Source of the DNA: Lewinellaceae bacterium
Lineage (GTDB): Bacteria > Bacteroidota > Bacteroidia > Chitinophagales > Saprospiraceae
Length of the DNA stretch: 64,000 nt
NCBI GenBank assembly: GCA_020636135.1
Contig: JACJYK010000001.1
Coordinates: forward strand, 3,086,501-3,150,500
Direction: 5' to 3'
Part shown: positions 54,926 to 63,699 of the stretch, one piece after another
How positions within the stretch are numbered: the first letter of the stretch is position 1
How the letters are laid out: the number at the start of each line of letters is the position of its first letter
Notes under the pieces: model-generated
The model's database searches: none
Seen by the model: only the letters and a program-made list of their open reading frames with translations
Told to the model about the DNA's origin: nothing
Translations under genes and position numbers: made by a program

Positions 54926-55514
54926 TGTCGCCCTTCCAGGGCTCGTTTTGATGCTTGATTTAATCCGTAAATGGGTTACACCCATTCCTCATCTAATTAT
55001 GCTCTTTCAGGGCATAGCTCTGAATCCCGTAGCAATGCCGATTTAGCATCATACTACAGGACAGGGTTCAAACCCTGGCCCACAGCGTATCCCATTCCAC
55101 CCAGCCCTGAAAGGGCGACATACTACAGGACAGGGTTCATGCCCTGGCCTACAACGTATCCCATGCCACCAAGCCCTGAAAGGGCGACATACTACAGGAC
55201 AGGGTCCATACCCTGGCCTACAACGTATCCCATGCCACCCAGCCCTGTAAGGGCGACATACCACAGGACAGGGTTCATTCCCTGGCCCACAACGTATCCA
55301 TGCCACCCAGCCCTGAAAGGGCGACATACTACAGGAAAGTGTTTATACCCTGGCCCACAGCGTATCCATTCCACCCAGCCCTGAAAGGGCGACATACTAC
55401 AGGAAAGTGTTTACACCCTGGCCCACAGCGTATCCATTCCACCCAGCCCTGAAAGGGCGACATACTACAGGAAAGTGTTTATACCCTGGCCTGAAAGGGC
55501 AACAGATTTTCAGC
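54926..55514. repeat. REP array, right of the RAYT gene, with 68-69 bp tandem units
   Basis: The leader (54926-55060) repeats the left array. Six regular junctions of GCCCTGAAAGGGC start at 55104, 55173, 55242, 55310, 55378 and 55446, so the period is 69, 69, 68, 68 and 68 bases. Every unit carries two dyads: GCCCT-GAA-AGGGC and a CAGGG/CCCTG pair that decays to AAGTGTTTATACCCTGG in the last three. A truncated unit ends the array. Because 69 is a multiple of three, open frames run through part of it on both strands; I regard them as spurious. Confidence 0.9.
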
Positions 55515-55553
55515 TAGTTCCATCATGGTGATCTGGGACAGCTATTTTTACGG

Positions 55554-56477
55554 TTATTCCTTTTCATGCATCACCACTTCGGGATGCATAGTATACATCC
55601 TGAAGCCTTCTCCGTCCGGCACCAGGATCCCACTTGACTTATTATCTTCAAGGATGGGGTTATTGGGATATTTCGTCCAGTGTATCAGGTCTGTTGATGC
55701 GGCAACATTGGTATTCCATAGACTCCAGTCCGGCTCCGGCGTACCGTGATAATAGCCGTAATAGTGGCCTTTGTATTTGACGATCTGGTTCAGCGCTACT
55801 CCATATCGATCATACCCTTCCGGTCCCCGGTCAATTACAGGGTCATCCTGTACATTGGTCCAAATGGACAAATCCGGAGAGGTAGCCAACCAAATCGCCG
55901 AATCATTGCGCTCATAAAACAGATAATAACGTCCATCCTCCTTCCAGAGTGTGGGTGTCCCATAAGGACCCGGATCGATTTTGCTTCCATCCACCTTGCG
56001 GATGTCCAGGTCACCCTTATCTTCCCAATGAATCATATCGGCAGATACCATCCAATGCGCGATATCGTGCCTACCCTCAGCAACCATCACATACTGGTCC
56101 CCGTCATGAATAACCATCATATCCTCCGTCCAGTTGCCCGTAAAGATCGGATTGCCCGGATAACGGGTAAAATGAATGCCATCCGGCGACGTGGCGTAAC
56201 CCAGATGTAATTCCGTGTCCTTCCTGTCCTGATAACCCGTATACCATAAGTGATAAACTCCTTTTTCTACCAGGATGTAACCCCTCTCACGGATGAGCTG
56301 ATCCCAATCGGCTGAATCGCCGGTCCCGGCGAAGACCGGGTTTTCCCCGCTTGGTTTGAAATGGACTAATTCGGAAGGAAATGCCAGGGACGAGGATTGA
56401 TCTGTAGAGGCAACCGTGCAGGATTGGTTGAGGATAAAGCCATAAATAAAACAAAGAGGAATGATCCCGATCCACAC
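55554..56477 (-). CDS. Secreted glycosidase-like beta-propeller protein (GH43/GH130-like)
   Basis: 307 residues from GTG 56477, which gives a hydrophobic signal (MWIGIIPLCFIYGFIL); the frame is open up to ATG 56588 or 56531, but that extension runs across a dispersed repeat and low-complexity DNA. The five-bladed propeller is suggested by GYILVEKGVYHLWYTGYQ, LGYATSPDGIHFTRYPGNPIF, VSADMIHWEDKGDLD and ASTDLIHWTKYPNNPIL. Asp/Glu catalytic residues cannot be assigned. Whether it is a lipoprotein (Cys in NQSC) is unclear. Downstream of the Gfo/Idh gene. Confidence 0.72.
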   Translation of the reverse strand: MWIGIIPLCFIYGFILNQSCTVASTDQSSSLAFPSELVHFKPSGENPVFAGTGDSADWDQLIRERGYILVEKGVYHLWYTGYQDRKDTELHLGYATSPDGIHFTRYPGNPIFTGNWTEDMMVIHDGDQYVMVAEGRHDIAHWMVSADMIHWEDKGDLDIRKVDGSKIDPGPYGTPTLWKEDGRYYLFYERNDSAIWLATSPDLSIWTNVQDDPVIDRGPEGYDRYGVALNQIVKYKGHYYGYYHGTPEPDWSLWNTNVAASTDLIHWTKYPNNPILEDNKSSGILVPDGEGFRMYTMHPEVVMHEKE

Positions 56478-56497
56478 ACTTCGACTCCGCTCAGGAT
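56478..56497. repeat. Dispersed Bacteroidota repeat copy
   Basis: On the minus strand ATCCTGAGCGGAGTCGAAGT, a sequence I recall as a very common intergenic repeat in this phylum. It lies just before the GTG 56477 start and argues that coding begins after it. Confidence 0.5.
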
Positions 56498-56533
56498 GGC
56501 ATTCACTTCCAACCGGGGATCTCTGTCCCATTA

Positions 56534-56573
56534 TACATTCAACATTCAGCATACAACATTCAACATACAACCA
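56534..56573. repeat. Low-complexity CAACATTCA/CATACAAC repeat
   Basis: Degenerate near-tandem copies of ACATTCA and CATACAAC, between the glycosidase-like and Gfo/Idh genes. It has no coding appearance. Confidence 0.6.
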
Positions 56574-56575
56574 TT

Positions 56576-58042
56576 TTATATGGTCCACCCTTCCCGGTAG
56601 GTCCTGGTAACAAACTGGTTGGCGTCTTCCAGGTTGGTGATGCGCATGTTATTGCCATCCCACAATAATTTCTGGCGGCCATAAAACTGCATGCGACCAT
56701 TGGCGTCGGCACGGCGTAACATGTAGGACCTGATGGCCAGATTACCCATCAGCACCGTCTCTGTCATCGGTCCGGCATAATCAAAGGATGAAGTCAGTGC
56801 TTTGTGTTCCGGACTATTGAAGCCTGCCTTACAGGCTTCAACCCAAAATCGCTGATGGCCGTATTCCGGCGCCATACCCTCTTCGGTTTGCGGGCCAATT
56901 TCGACCGTCCCGTCATTCAGGTACAACTTTGGCATCAAAGGCGAACTGTCATTGATATTGGTCGAGATCAATCCTTTCTCCCCAATGATCAGCACCCCGT
57001 TTTGACTCCCGGAACCTCCGATCTCATCATCCGCCGGTATGATTTCCGGATGGGAAGGCCGGATACCGCCGTCACTCCAGGTCATCTCGATCGGTGACTG
57101 GGTCTTTTCGGTGGAAGGAAAATGCAATGTGATAAATGACGAAGAGGGCGCTCCCTCCGGATGATAGTCCGGTGTCCACATTTGTGAAAACAGGGAGGCA
57201 ACGCTGCATTCGGCATCCAGAGGGTAATGCAACTTAAGGGTTCGGAATGGAATATCGATGAGGTGACATCCTACATCGCCCAGAGCGCCGGTGCCATAAT
57301 CCCACCATCCACGCCAGTTGAAGGGAGCAATGTTTGGTGTATAAGGGATCTCGGGGGCAGGCCCCAGCCACAAGTTCCAGTCCAGTGTTTCCGGCTTCAT
57401 GGTGGGATCAGGCTGTGGGAAGGCGCCACCCTGCGGCCAGACGGGTCGGTTGGTCCAGACTTGCACTTTGTGGATCTTACCAAGTTTTCCGGAATCCACC
57501 CATTCCTGAACCAGTTTGAGCAATGGGTTGGAACCACCCTGGTTGCCCATCTGGGTGACTACTTTTTGTTTGCGGGCCAGTTCAGTGAGCATCCTCGCTT
57601 CACGAATATTATGGGTCAAAGGTTTCTGCACATAAACATGCTTTCCGCGCTCCATAGCGTACACCGCTGCCGGCCCATGGACATGGTCCGGAGTGGATAT
57701 GGTTACCGCATCGATGTCCTTTTCTTTATCCAGCATTTCACGGAAGTCTGCATAGCGCTTCGCATTTGGAAATGCTTCAACGGTTTTAGCCGCCGAACCA
57801 CCAAAATCCACGTCACACAGGGCAACAACCCGTTCCATGCCGTTACCGGCCGCCAGGCGGATATCGCTGGCGCCTTTACCTCCGGACCCAATGGCAGCCA
57901 GGTTCAGCTGGTCGCTGGGTGGTGTGAACCCGAGGCCACCCAGCACATGGCGAGGCACAATAAAAAAGGTGGATGCGGCAGCACCGTATTTCAGGAAGTC
58001 ACGACGTGAAGTTGTGGCACCTGCTTTCTTTGAATCATTCAT
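56576..58042 (-). CDS. Tat-exported Gfo/Idh/MocA-family oxidoreductase
   Basis: 488 residues. The N-terminus has a twin-arginine motif SRRDFLKYGAAAS, so it is exported folded. The Rossmann domain starts NLAAIGSGGKGASDIRL, and the family motifs VTISTPDHVHGPAAVYAMERGKHVYVQKPLTHN carry the catalytic Lys of EKP-type (here QKP). The C-terminal domain is of the large bacterial type with WNLWLGPAP. Such periplasmic oxidoreductases act on sugars or glycosides, with NAD(P) kept bound. It is divergent from the esterase gene. Confidence 0.9.
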   Translation of the reverse strand: MNDSKKAGATTSRRDFLKYGAAASTFFIVPRHVLGGLGFTPPSDQLNLAAIGSGGKGASDIRLAAGNGMERVVALCDVDFGGSAAKTVEAFPNAKRYADFREMLDKEKDIDAVTISTPDHVHGPAAVYAMERGKHVYVQKPLTHNIREARMLTELARKQKVVTQMGNQGGSNPLLKLVQEWVDSGKLGKIHKVQVWTNRPVWPQGGAFPQPDPTMKPETLDWNLWLGPAPEIPYTPNIAPFNWRGWWDYGTGALGDVGCHLIDIPFRTLKLHYPLDAECSVASLFSQMWTPDYHPEGAPSSSFITLHFPSTEKTQSPIEMTWSDGGIRPSHPEIIPADDEIGGSGSQNGVLIIGEKGLISTNINDSSPLMPKLYLNDGTVEIGPQTEEGMAPEYGHQRFWVEACKAGFNSPEHKALTSSFDYAGPMTETVLMGNLAIRSYMLRRADANGRMQFYGRQKLLWDGNNMRITNLEDANQFVTRTYREGWTI

Positions 58043-58070
58043 TTGTTGTGTGTTAATTGAAAGGCTTGGT

Positions 58071-58102
58071 AAAAATCATTTCCAATGTAAAAAATGATTT
58101 TT
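58071..58102. promoter_or_regulatory. Inverted repeat between divergent genes
   Basis: AAAAATCATTT and AAATGATTTTT form a perfect 11-bp dyad with a 10-base spacer, between the Gfo/Idh gene and the esterase gene. It may be a shared operator or an RNA hairpin; the T run makes a minor terminator possible too. Confidence 0.4.
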
Positions 58103-58198
58103 GAACTCTTGCAATAAACAAGGTTCTGGTCCCCTGAATCACCACGGATCACCCCGGAAAGTATTCAATTTTCTTATCTTAAGGGACAATCCTGATTC

Positions 58199-60211
58199 AT
58201 GCGATGGTTATTAATAATCCTGGTGTTTTGCACCCCCCTAGAACGAAGAACACCTCTTCAGGAACCTTGGGATTTTGATACCCAGCTCGGTGACTTTTTC
58301 AAGGGCCAGGTCCAAGGAATGGAAAATAATCCCGCCTGGCAATCCTGGAACAACCTGGATGAGCTCAAAGTCGTACAGCAAAATCTGAGGGACCAACTGT
58401 GGGAAATGCTTGGATTGGCGCCTGTGCCAGACAGAACCCCGCTCCAGGTCCAGATCACCGGCGTAGTAGAAAAACAGGATTTCGTTGTCGAGAAAATAGT
58501 CTTTCAATCACGACCCGGACTTTATGTCACCGGGAATCTCTACCGGCCGAAACAAATCACGAAACCCTTGCCGGCTATCCTCTACGTTTGTGGACATGCC
58601 ACAGTGAATCAGGACGGTTACGACTATGGGGCGAAAGCCCACTATCAGCATCATCCGGCCTGGTATGCCCGGCATGGATACATTTGTCTGGTCATCGACA
58701 CCCTGCAACTGGGTGAGATCGAAGGCATCCATCACGGCCTGTACCGTTATGACCGGTGGTGGTGGATATCCCGTGGATATACACCTGCCAGCGTTGAGGC
58801 GTGGAATGGAATCCGGGCCATCGACTACCTGGTATCCCGTCCGGATGTGGATCCTGCACGTCTGGGTGTGACCGGCCGCAGTGGCGGTGGGGCTACCAGT
58901 TGGTGGCTGGGAGCACTGGATGAACGCATCAAAGTGGTGGTGCCCGTAGCCGGGTTAACAGACCTGGGCAATCATGTGGTGGATGGTTGTGCTGCAGAAC
59001 ACTGTGACTGCATGTACTTCAACAATATATACCATTGGGATTATCCAATGCTGGGTTTGCTGATCGCACCGCGGCCTCTCCTGATAGCCAACGCAGACCG
59101 GGATGTCATGTTTCCGGTCAATGGGGTCTACCGTAGCTATAGCCAGATCCGCACTGCCTATGACCGTCTCGGAATGGGTGATGATCTTTCGCTGAATGTG
59201 GTAGGAGGTGGTCATCATGATATTCCCGACATTCAGGTACCTGCTTTGCGCTGGTTCAACCACTATTTGCTGGGAATCGACAGTCTGATGGATTGGCGCA
59301 TGACACCTTATTGTACACCGGAAGAAATGCGGGTACTTCCGCAAAGGCCTGATAATGAAATTAATACACGAATCGATGAATCCTTTGTAAATCAGGCGGC
59401 GCCGGTACTGAACCAGATCAAGGCAGACGGATTTAATGCCTGCCAGCAACAATGGCTAATGCAGTTACAAAACAAGACTTTTCAGAATTGGCCGGACGGT
59501 TGGACTTCTACCCTGTCCCAGGTAAATGATCTGGAAGCCTTTGGATATCATATCGAATTAAAAGCTTTACAGGCCGATCCGTACACCCGGCTTCCGGTGT
59601 GGGAGATCACCAAACCTGGCTTCGAGGACAGTCTGGCAGTCGCCTACATACTGGACAACCATACCTGGCCCCGCTGGAAGGACCTCTTGTACTCCTCAAT
59701 GATCAACACAGACATCTATTTTGAAGACACTCAAATACCGGAAGAACTGAATTCGAGGGGCCACGTTGTATTGCTTCCCATGCGGGGCTCAGGTCCTGCA
59801 AAGTACACCGGCGACGATGAAGTGCAGAAACACATCCGGCGGCGTTACTATCTGCTTGGAACCTCACTGGAAGCCATGCAAACATGGGACCTGCTCCAGG
59901 GATTAAGTATGCTTAAGCAATTAAACCCGTCCTGTCCTGTCTATGGTTCCGAGGCCACCGCCACCCAATTATGTTATGCCTCCTTATTCACCAATCAACT
60001 CAAATTAAACCTTGTTGGGCCTACGGATAGTCATGTGTCCGGACCCGATTATCCCAATGTCCTGAAATCCATGGATGTCCCGGCCGCCGTAATGATGTCT
60101 GCCATGAAGAATAACATCACCTTGATTACTGAAAATACCAACTTGTGGAAACCCTATGCTGATTTTATAAAAAAAGAAGGAGGTACTTTTATGTTAATTA
60201 ACAATCCCTGA
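58199..60211 (+). CDS. Secreted acetylxylan-esterase-like hydrolase with second, degenerate hydrolase-like half
   Basis: 670 residues. The signal peptide is short. The first half is an alpha/beta hydrolase of the acetylxylan esterase type: LPAILYVCGHATVNQDGYDYG, and elbow GVTGRSGGGATSWWLG with the nucleophile Ser near 225; VGGGHHDIPDIQ may supply His. The second half (about 400-670) again shows an alpha/beta hydrolase pattern (VVLLPMRGSG, WDLLQGLSML, VYGSEATATQL) but the elbow has no GxSxG, so it is probably not catalytic. Deacetylation of glycans is a reasonable guess. Confidence 0.8.
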   Translation: MRWLLIILVFCTPLERRTPLQEPWDFDTQLGDFFKGQVQGMENNPAWQSWNNLDELKVVQQNLRDQLWEMLGLAPVPDRTPLQVQITGVVEKQDFVVEKIVFQSRPGLYVTGNLYRPKQITKPLPAILYVCGHATVNQDGYDYGAKAHYQHHPAWYARHGYICLVIDTLQLGEIEGIHHGLYRYDRWWWISRGYTPASVEAWNGIRAIDYLVSRPDVDPARLGVTGRSGGGATSWWLGALDERIKVVVPVAGLTDLGNHVVDGCAAEHCDCMYFNNIYHWDYPMLGLLIAPRPLLIANADRDVMFPVNGVYRSYSQIRTAYDRLGMGDDLSLNVVGGGHHDIPDIQVPALRWFNHYLLGIDSLMDWRMTPYCTPEEMRVLPQRPDNEINTRIDESFVNQAAPVLNQIKADGFNACQQQWLMQLQNKTFQNWPDGWTSTLSQVNDLEAFGYHIELKALQADPYTRLPVWEITKPGFEDSLAVAYILDNHTWPRWKDLLYSSMINTDIYFEDTQIPEELNSRGHVVLLPMRGSGPAKYTGDDEVQKHIRRRYYLLGTSLEAMQTWDLLQGLSMLKQLNPSCPVYGSEATATQLCYASLFTNQLKLNLVGPTDSHVSGPDYPNVLKSMDVPAAVMMSAMKNNITLITENTNLWKPYADFIKKEGGTFMLINNP

Positions 60212-60416
60212 AATAGTCGAAAATAAAACAGTTTATGTCAACTCAAATTCACTGAAAAAGCCAACTGAAAAAGTCTTGAAGTCCGGGTTAATATCCAGAT
60301 ATCTTTTAAACTGGGTTATGTTAAAATATGGCCGAAATGCATCTGGCTACAGCAATTATTTTTAATTTGATATTCGAGCCACTGTTTTATAAAGTAAATT
60401 AATAAAAAACTCACTC

Positions 60417-60851
60417 ATGCGAAAGATTACTTACTCCGCCTTTGCAATGCTTTTAATCGTTGCATCCTGCTCCAAACAAACCATTTTACCTTACGAAGAT
60501 TCACCCCTGGTAGGGCAGTGGGAAGGCGTAAAGCTGGTCCAGCAGGTCAATGCTACGGTGAACTACTGTGACAGTTATTCGATATCTTTTACTTTCAATC
60601 CTGATGGCACCGGGACTTATTACAGCCTGGATATTAACTGGCGCCTGGAATTAGCAGATTCAGACCATCCTGACCAGGTGATCATCACCATTAAAAATAA
60701 TCCCCTTTTCACGGCAACCATTCAAACCAATGAGGCAAACTTACAGGAGTGGTTGATTATGGAGAGCAGTCCGGTTTATGATCTGATCAAGACTTCTTTT
60801 CACCTGACAAAAATCGGCACGCCCGTACCAGATGTACCGCATGGGGGATAA
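60417..60851 (+). CDS. Small lipocalin-like lipoprotein
   Basis: 144 residues. Lipoprotein signal with Cys18 (LIVASCSKQ). The mature part starts PLVGQWEGVKLVQQ and FTFNPDGTGTYYS, the pattern of lipocalin-like/DUF4923-type domains common in Bacteroidota. There is no catalytic signature. Single gene, in an AT-rich context. Function unknown. Confidence 0.75.
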   Translation: MRKITYSAFAMLLIVASCSKQTILPYEDSPLVGQWEGVKLVQQVNATVNYCDSYSISFTFNPDGTGTYYSLDINWRLELADSDHPDQVIITIKNNPLFTATIQTNEANLQEWLIMESSPVYDLIKTSFHLTKIGTPVPDVPHGG

Positions 60852-60915
60852 TTAAGCGGGACCAAATCAATTGTTCAATTATTGCATCACGCAGTAACTG
60901 TATTTTAGATCCGTA

Positions 60916-61644
60916 TCAAATCAGATAAGCGTCAACCACCATGGAATTGGTATTTAATAGCAGTATTCCTTCTGTTGTGTTATTCATACTTCCGATTTTG
61001 TTCCCTTCCGGATCCCACCAGGCCGATTCGCCTGCTCCGATAAAATCATCACTTGGACCGATGGAGTTCACCATCCCGGCTATCATGCCATAGTACTGGG
61101 AGATCCGTGCCAAACGGGGACCCGCCTGAGCCACTCCATTTGCTGACTTGGCCACACTGGCCAGGTAAATGGTCTTTTCGGACTGATGAACCTGTTCGGC
61201 GTGCGTGGTCACGGATAGTTCATAGCAGATGGCTAGTCCAATTGAATTAAATGATGGTGGGAGCCGGGGCTGCTGGTATACCCCTTTAAAAAAAGGCTCT
61301 TCATCCGGATGCAGAAATTGTTTGGCATACCAGGTGCGCTGATCATCCGGCCCCATCAAAACCATTCCGATGGCAATACCTGTCTCAACCAGAATAGGCA
61401 TTCCAACACCAACCATCATGTTACCCTTCCGTGCAGCCTGTTGAATGGGGTCGAATATCGGGGAGTCAATGGTTATGGCACTCTCTTTAGCAAGGGAAGG
61501 CTCATACCCGGTCAATGACAGTTCAGGAAATACAAGCAGCTCCACTCCGACTGCATTTGCCAATTCAATAAATCGAATGTGATGTTTGGTATTAACTGCT
61601 ATCTCACCAGCGTGCGATTGAATTTGTGCCAATGCAATTTTCAT
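60916..61644 (-). CDS. Carbon-nitrogen hydrolase (nitrilase superfamily)
   Basis: 242 residues. The catalytic triad is visible: Glu in FPELSLTGYEP, Lys in YAKQFLHPDEEP and Cys in GLAICYELS. The family hydrolyses amides or nitriles in the cytoplasm; this short form resembles omega-amidase/uncharacterised branches. It lies 34 bases after the PAP2 gene and may belong to the same unit with TauE/SafE. Confidence 0.9.
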   Translation of the reverse strand: MKIALAQIQSHAGEIAVNTKHHIRFIELANAVGVELLVFPELSLTGYEPSLAKESAITIDSPIFDPIQQAARKGNMMVGVGMPILVETGIAIGMVLMGPDDQRTWYAKQFLHPDEEPFFKGVYQQPRLPPSFNSIGLAICYELSVTTHAEQVHQSEKTIYLASVAKSANGVAQAGPRLARISQYYGMIAGMVNSIGPSDDFIGAGESAWWDPEGNKIGSMNNTTEGILLLNTNSMVVDAYLI

Positions 61645-61678
61645 ACCTTGAAAATAGGTTCCGAATTGAAATTACGAA

Positions 61679-62425
61679 TTACATCTTCACCGCGAAATAA
61701 CCTGAAATAAATCGCTGGTCCAGGCCCACCCTGAATGCGATATTCCGTCTTGAAAGAAATGGATTGAAATTTTTGAATGGTTTTATCCAATAGATAATTT
61801 CCGTACTCAATATGCCTACCCCCGCTCCTGCCAGCACATCAGAAAACCAATGTTTATTGTTCAGCATGCGCAGGAAACCGGTCCCGGCAGCAAATAAATA
61901 ACCACTTCCGGCCAGTACCGGAGCCGTTGAGCGGTATTCTTCCATTAACACCGTAGCATTGGTGAATGCGAAGGTGGTATGTCCGGATGGCCAGGATTCC
62001 AGCTCACCATTAGGCCTGATCTTATGCGTCACTATTTTAAGCCCATGGGTGATGGATGAAGACAGTACATTCGCAAAAAAGAGGTATTTCGATTGGTCGA
62101 ACCAATGACTTCTTGCCGGGACCTTACCGACATCTGCCAGATACATTTCGACAATGGGAGCCCACTGGATGTAATCATCCCACTGGACATTAAAATCCGG
62201 ACCGGTAAAATTACGCAGATCCGTCTGTATACGTCGTTCGGCCGGGCTGTGATTGAATGCGATCCCGGTACCAAGAAATCCTACTCCGACCAGCTCCGGG
62301 ATCCATTCCTTCACCGGAACAGAATCCACTGATGATACAGAAGAACCGGACCAGCCGATCTGATAGCCTAACAACAAGATCAATAAAATAAAGATCCAGG
62401 TCCTTCGGCAAGTTATTATTTTCAA
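61679..62425 (-). CDS. PAP2-family membrane phosphatase
   Basis: 248 residues. An N-terminal hydrophobic segment, then the three PAP2 motifs: KIRPNG, PSGHTTFAF and R-x5-HWFSDVLAG. Active members remove phosphate from lipid phosphates, for example undecaprenyl pyrophosphate or lipid A. Here the domain is probably periplasmic because of the signal-like start (WIFILLILLLGYQIGW). It lies 13 bases after the TauE/SafE gene. Confidence 0.87.
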   Translation of the reverse strand: MKIITCRRTWIFILLILLLGYQIGWSGSSVSSVDSVPVKEWIPELVGVGFLGTGIAFNHSPAERRIQTDLRNFTGPDFNVQWDDYIQWAPIVEMYLADVGKVPARSHWFDQSKYLFFANVLSSSITHGLKIVTHKIRPNGELESWPSGHTTFAFTNATVLMEEYRSTAPVLAGSGYLFAAGTGFLRMLNNKHWFSDVLAGAGVGILSTEIIYWIKPFKNFNPFLSRRNIAFRVGLDQRFISGYFAVKM

Positions 62426-62438
62426 TAGGAACGATTAA

Positions 62439-63203
62439 TCAACGGAATAAAATTAACAACGCACCAAGTGCAGTCAGGATTAAGATCAATTTACGAAATA
62501 CGGCGTCATTGATCCGGTTCATCAAAAATATACCCAGACCTAATCCGGCCAATATCCCCGGCAACAGGTGCAGGTCAACCTGCAGGCTATCCCAGGTGAT
62601 GGTGTGCCAGACAAAAATGTGAAAAGGTAATTTGAAGACATTAATGCATAAAAAGAGCCAGGCTCCGGTACCAACGAATGCATTTTTTGGCAATTGCATG
62701 GCCAGAAAAAAGACATTGGCGAATGCTCCGGCCAGGTTTCCTACCATGGTGGTAAATCCTGCCATCAACCCAAATGCGCCACCAAAGGACCAGTGCGTCG
62801 GCACCTTGGTTATCTTTCGATTACTCATCCAGAATAATAAGCCGACCGTGACCAAAATGATGGTTGCAAGCCCCCACCGGAACACATCTTCCGGCAGGTC
62901 TTTCCCAAACCAGACACCCAGTAAAATCCCGGCGATCATCCAGGGTAACAACTGCCAGAAATATTGCCACAAAGCATGCCGGTGATAATACACAACGGCA
63001 AATACATCACCTATAACCAATAAAGGAACCAGGATGCCTGTCGATGCCTTGCTGCCAAATACCAATGCCAGAATGGTAACTACGATGGCATCAATGCCTT
63101 TGATTCCAGCCTTTCCGACGCCTACGATCAGGGCTGCAAGCAGAGCAGCTGACCACTCAACCCAAGTCAGATCGGGTGTAATGACCAAAAGGGTTGAATG
63201 CAT
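62439..63203 (-). CDS. TauE/SafE-family sulfite exporter-like membrane protein
   Basis: 254 residues, about eight membrane helices. GVGKAGIKGIDAIVVTILALVFG and PLLVIGDVFAVVYYHRHA are the family's first motif; GLMAGFTTMVGNLAGAFANVFF is the second repeat. These proteins export sulfite, sulfoacetate or similar anions, but most members have no proven substrate. First gene of the PAP2/nitrilase unit, preceded by a perfect -7 box. Confidence 0.9.
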   Translation of the reverse strand: MHSTLLVITPDLTWVEWSAALLAALIVGVGKAGIKGIDAIVVTILALVFGSKASTGILVPLLVIGDVFAVVYYHRHALWQYFWQLLPWMIAGILLGVWFGKDLPEDVFRWGLATIILVTVGLLFWMSNRKITKVPTHWSFGGAFGLMAGFTTMVGNLAGAFANVFFLAMQLPKNAFVGTGAWLFLCINVFKLPFHIFVWHTITWDSLQVDLHLLPGILAGLGLGIFLMNRINDAVFRKLILILTALGALLILFR

Positions 63204-63220
63204 GTCCTGGATATTTAGAA

Positions 63221-63228
63221 CAAAATTA
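63221..63228 (-). promoter_or_regulatory. Putative -7 promoter box of the TauE/SafE unit
   Basis: On the minus strand TAATTTTG fits TAnnTTTG exactly and lies 17 bases upstream of the start codon. Confidence 0.5.
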
Positions 63229-63257
63229 AGTTTATACGATAAGTACGCGAAGTTATC

Positions 63258-63665
63258 CTATTTCGATTTTACCTGTAATTGGTCAATTTGCCAGGCTTCC
63301 CAGACATAATAAGTAACCACATCCGGGTCAATCTCGTCGAGGGACTTATAGGTATGGGTGTATACTTGCTTTCGGTTCCCTTTATCCAGGAAATTCAAGT
63401 CATCGGCGATCCGATACCCCTCGCTGAATCCCAGCATGACTCCTTCCTGCCGATAGCTGCCCCACTCCACCGAGGGAGGCCAGATAAAACAAATGCGCCG
63501 GTGGTTCGAATAATAGGGCACATTGTAAGCTAATTTTTCATGGACCTGAGGTATGGTTCGCAAGATGGTTGTCCGCAACAGATCAACCATCGCTCGCTCA
63601 TCTTCCGGGAGATAGTCCAGGAATTCATCGATCGAACGGAAGGATACGGTTTGAAATTTATTCAT
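63258..63665 (-). CDS. DUF1801-family protein
   Basis: 135 residues from ATG 63665 (MNKFQTVSFRSIDEFLDYL); an in-frame ATG at 63713 would start inside the preceding gene's end. LPEDERAMVDLLRTTILRTIPQVHEKLAYNVPYY is the DUF1801/YdhG-like pattern, with RRICFIWP and GVMLGFSEGYRI. Biochemical role unknown. It lies 34 bases after the serine hydrolase. Confidence 0.82.
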   Translation of the reverse strand: MNKFQTVSFRSIDEFLDYLPEDERAMVDLLRTTILRTIPQVHEKLAYNVPYYSNHRRICFIWPPSVEWGSYRQEGVMLGFSEGYRIADDLNFLDKGNRKQVYTHTYKSLDEIDPDVVTYYVWEAWQIDQLQVKSK

Positions 63666-63699
63666 GAAGTCTGATGCACCGAAAATTGTGAGGTATAGG

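Noticed and set aside
54971..55384. A 137-residue open frame with 23-residue repeats (and open frames on the other strand at 55049-55395) in the REP array
   Set aside because: The frame exists only because the 69-bp unit is a multiple of three. Composition is unlike a protein here, and the palindromic hairpins explain the sequence better.
54926..55514. Possible CRISPR array
   Set aside because: The whole 68-69 bp unit is repeated with no unique spacers, and no cas gene is present. A RAYT gene next to it explains the repeats.
57227..58009. A 260-codon open frame antisense to the Gfo/Idh gene
   Set aside because: The opposite strand encodes a clear Tat-exported oxidoreductase over its full length; this frame has no recognisable features.
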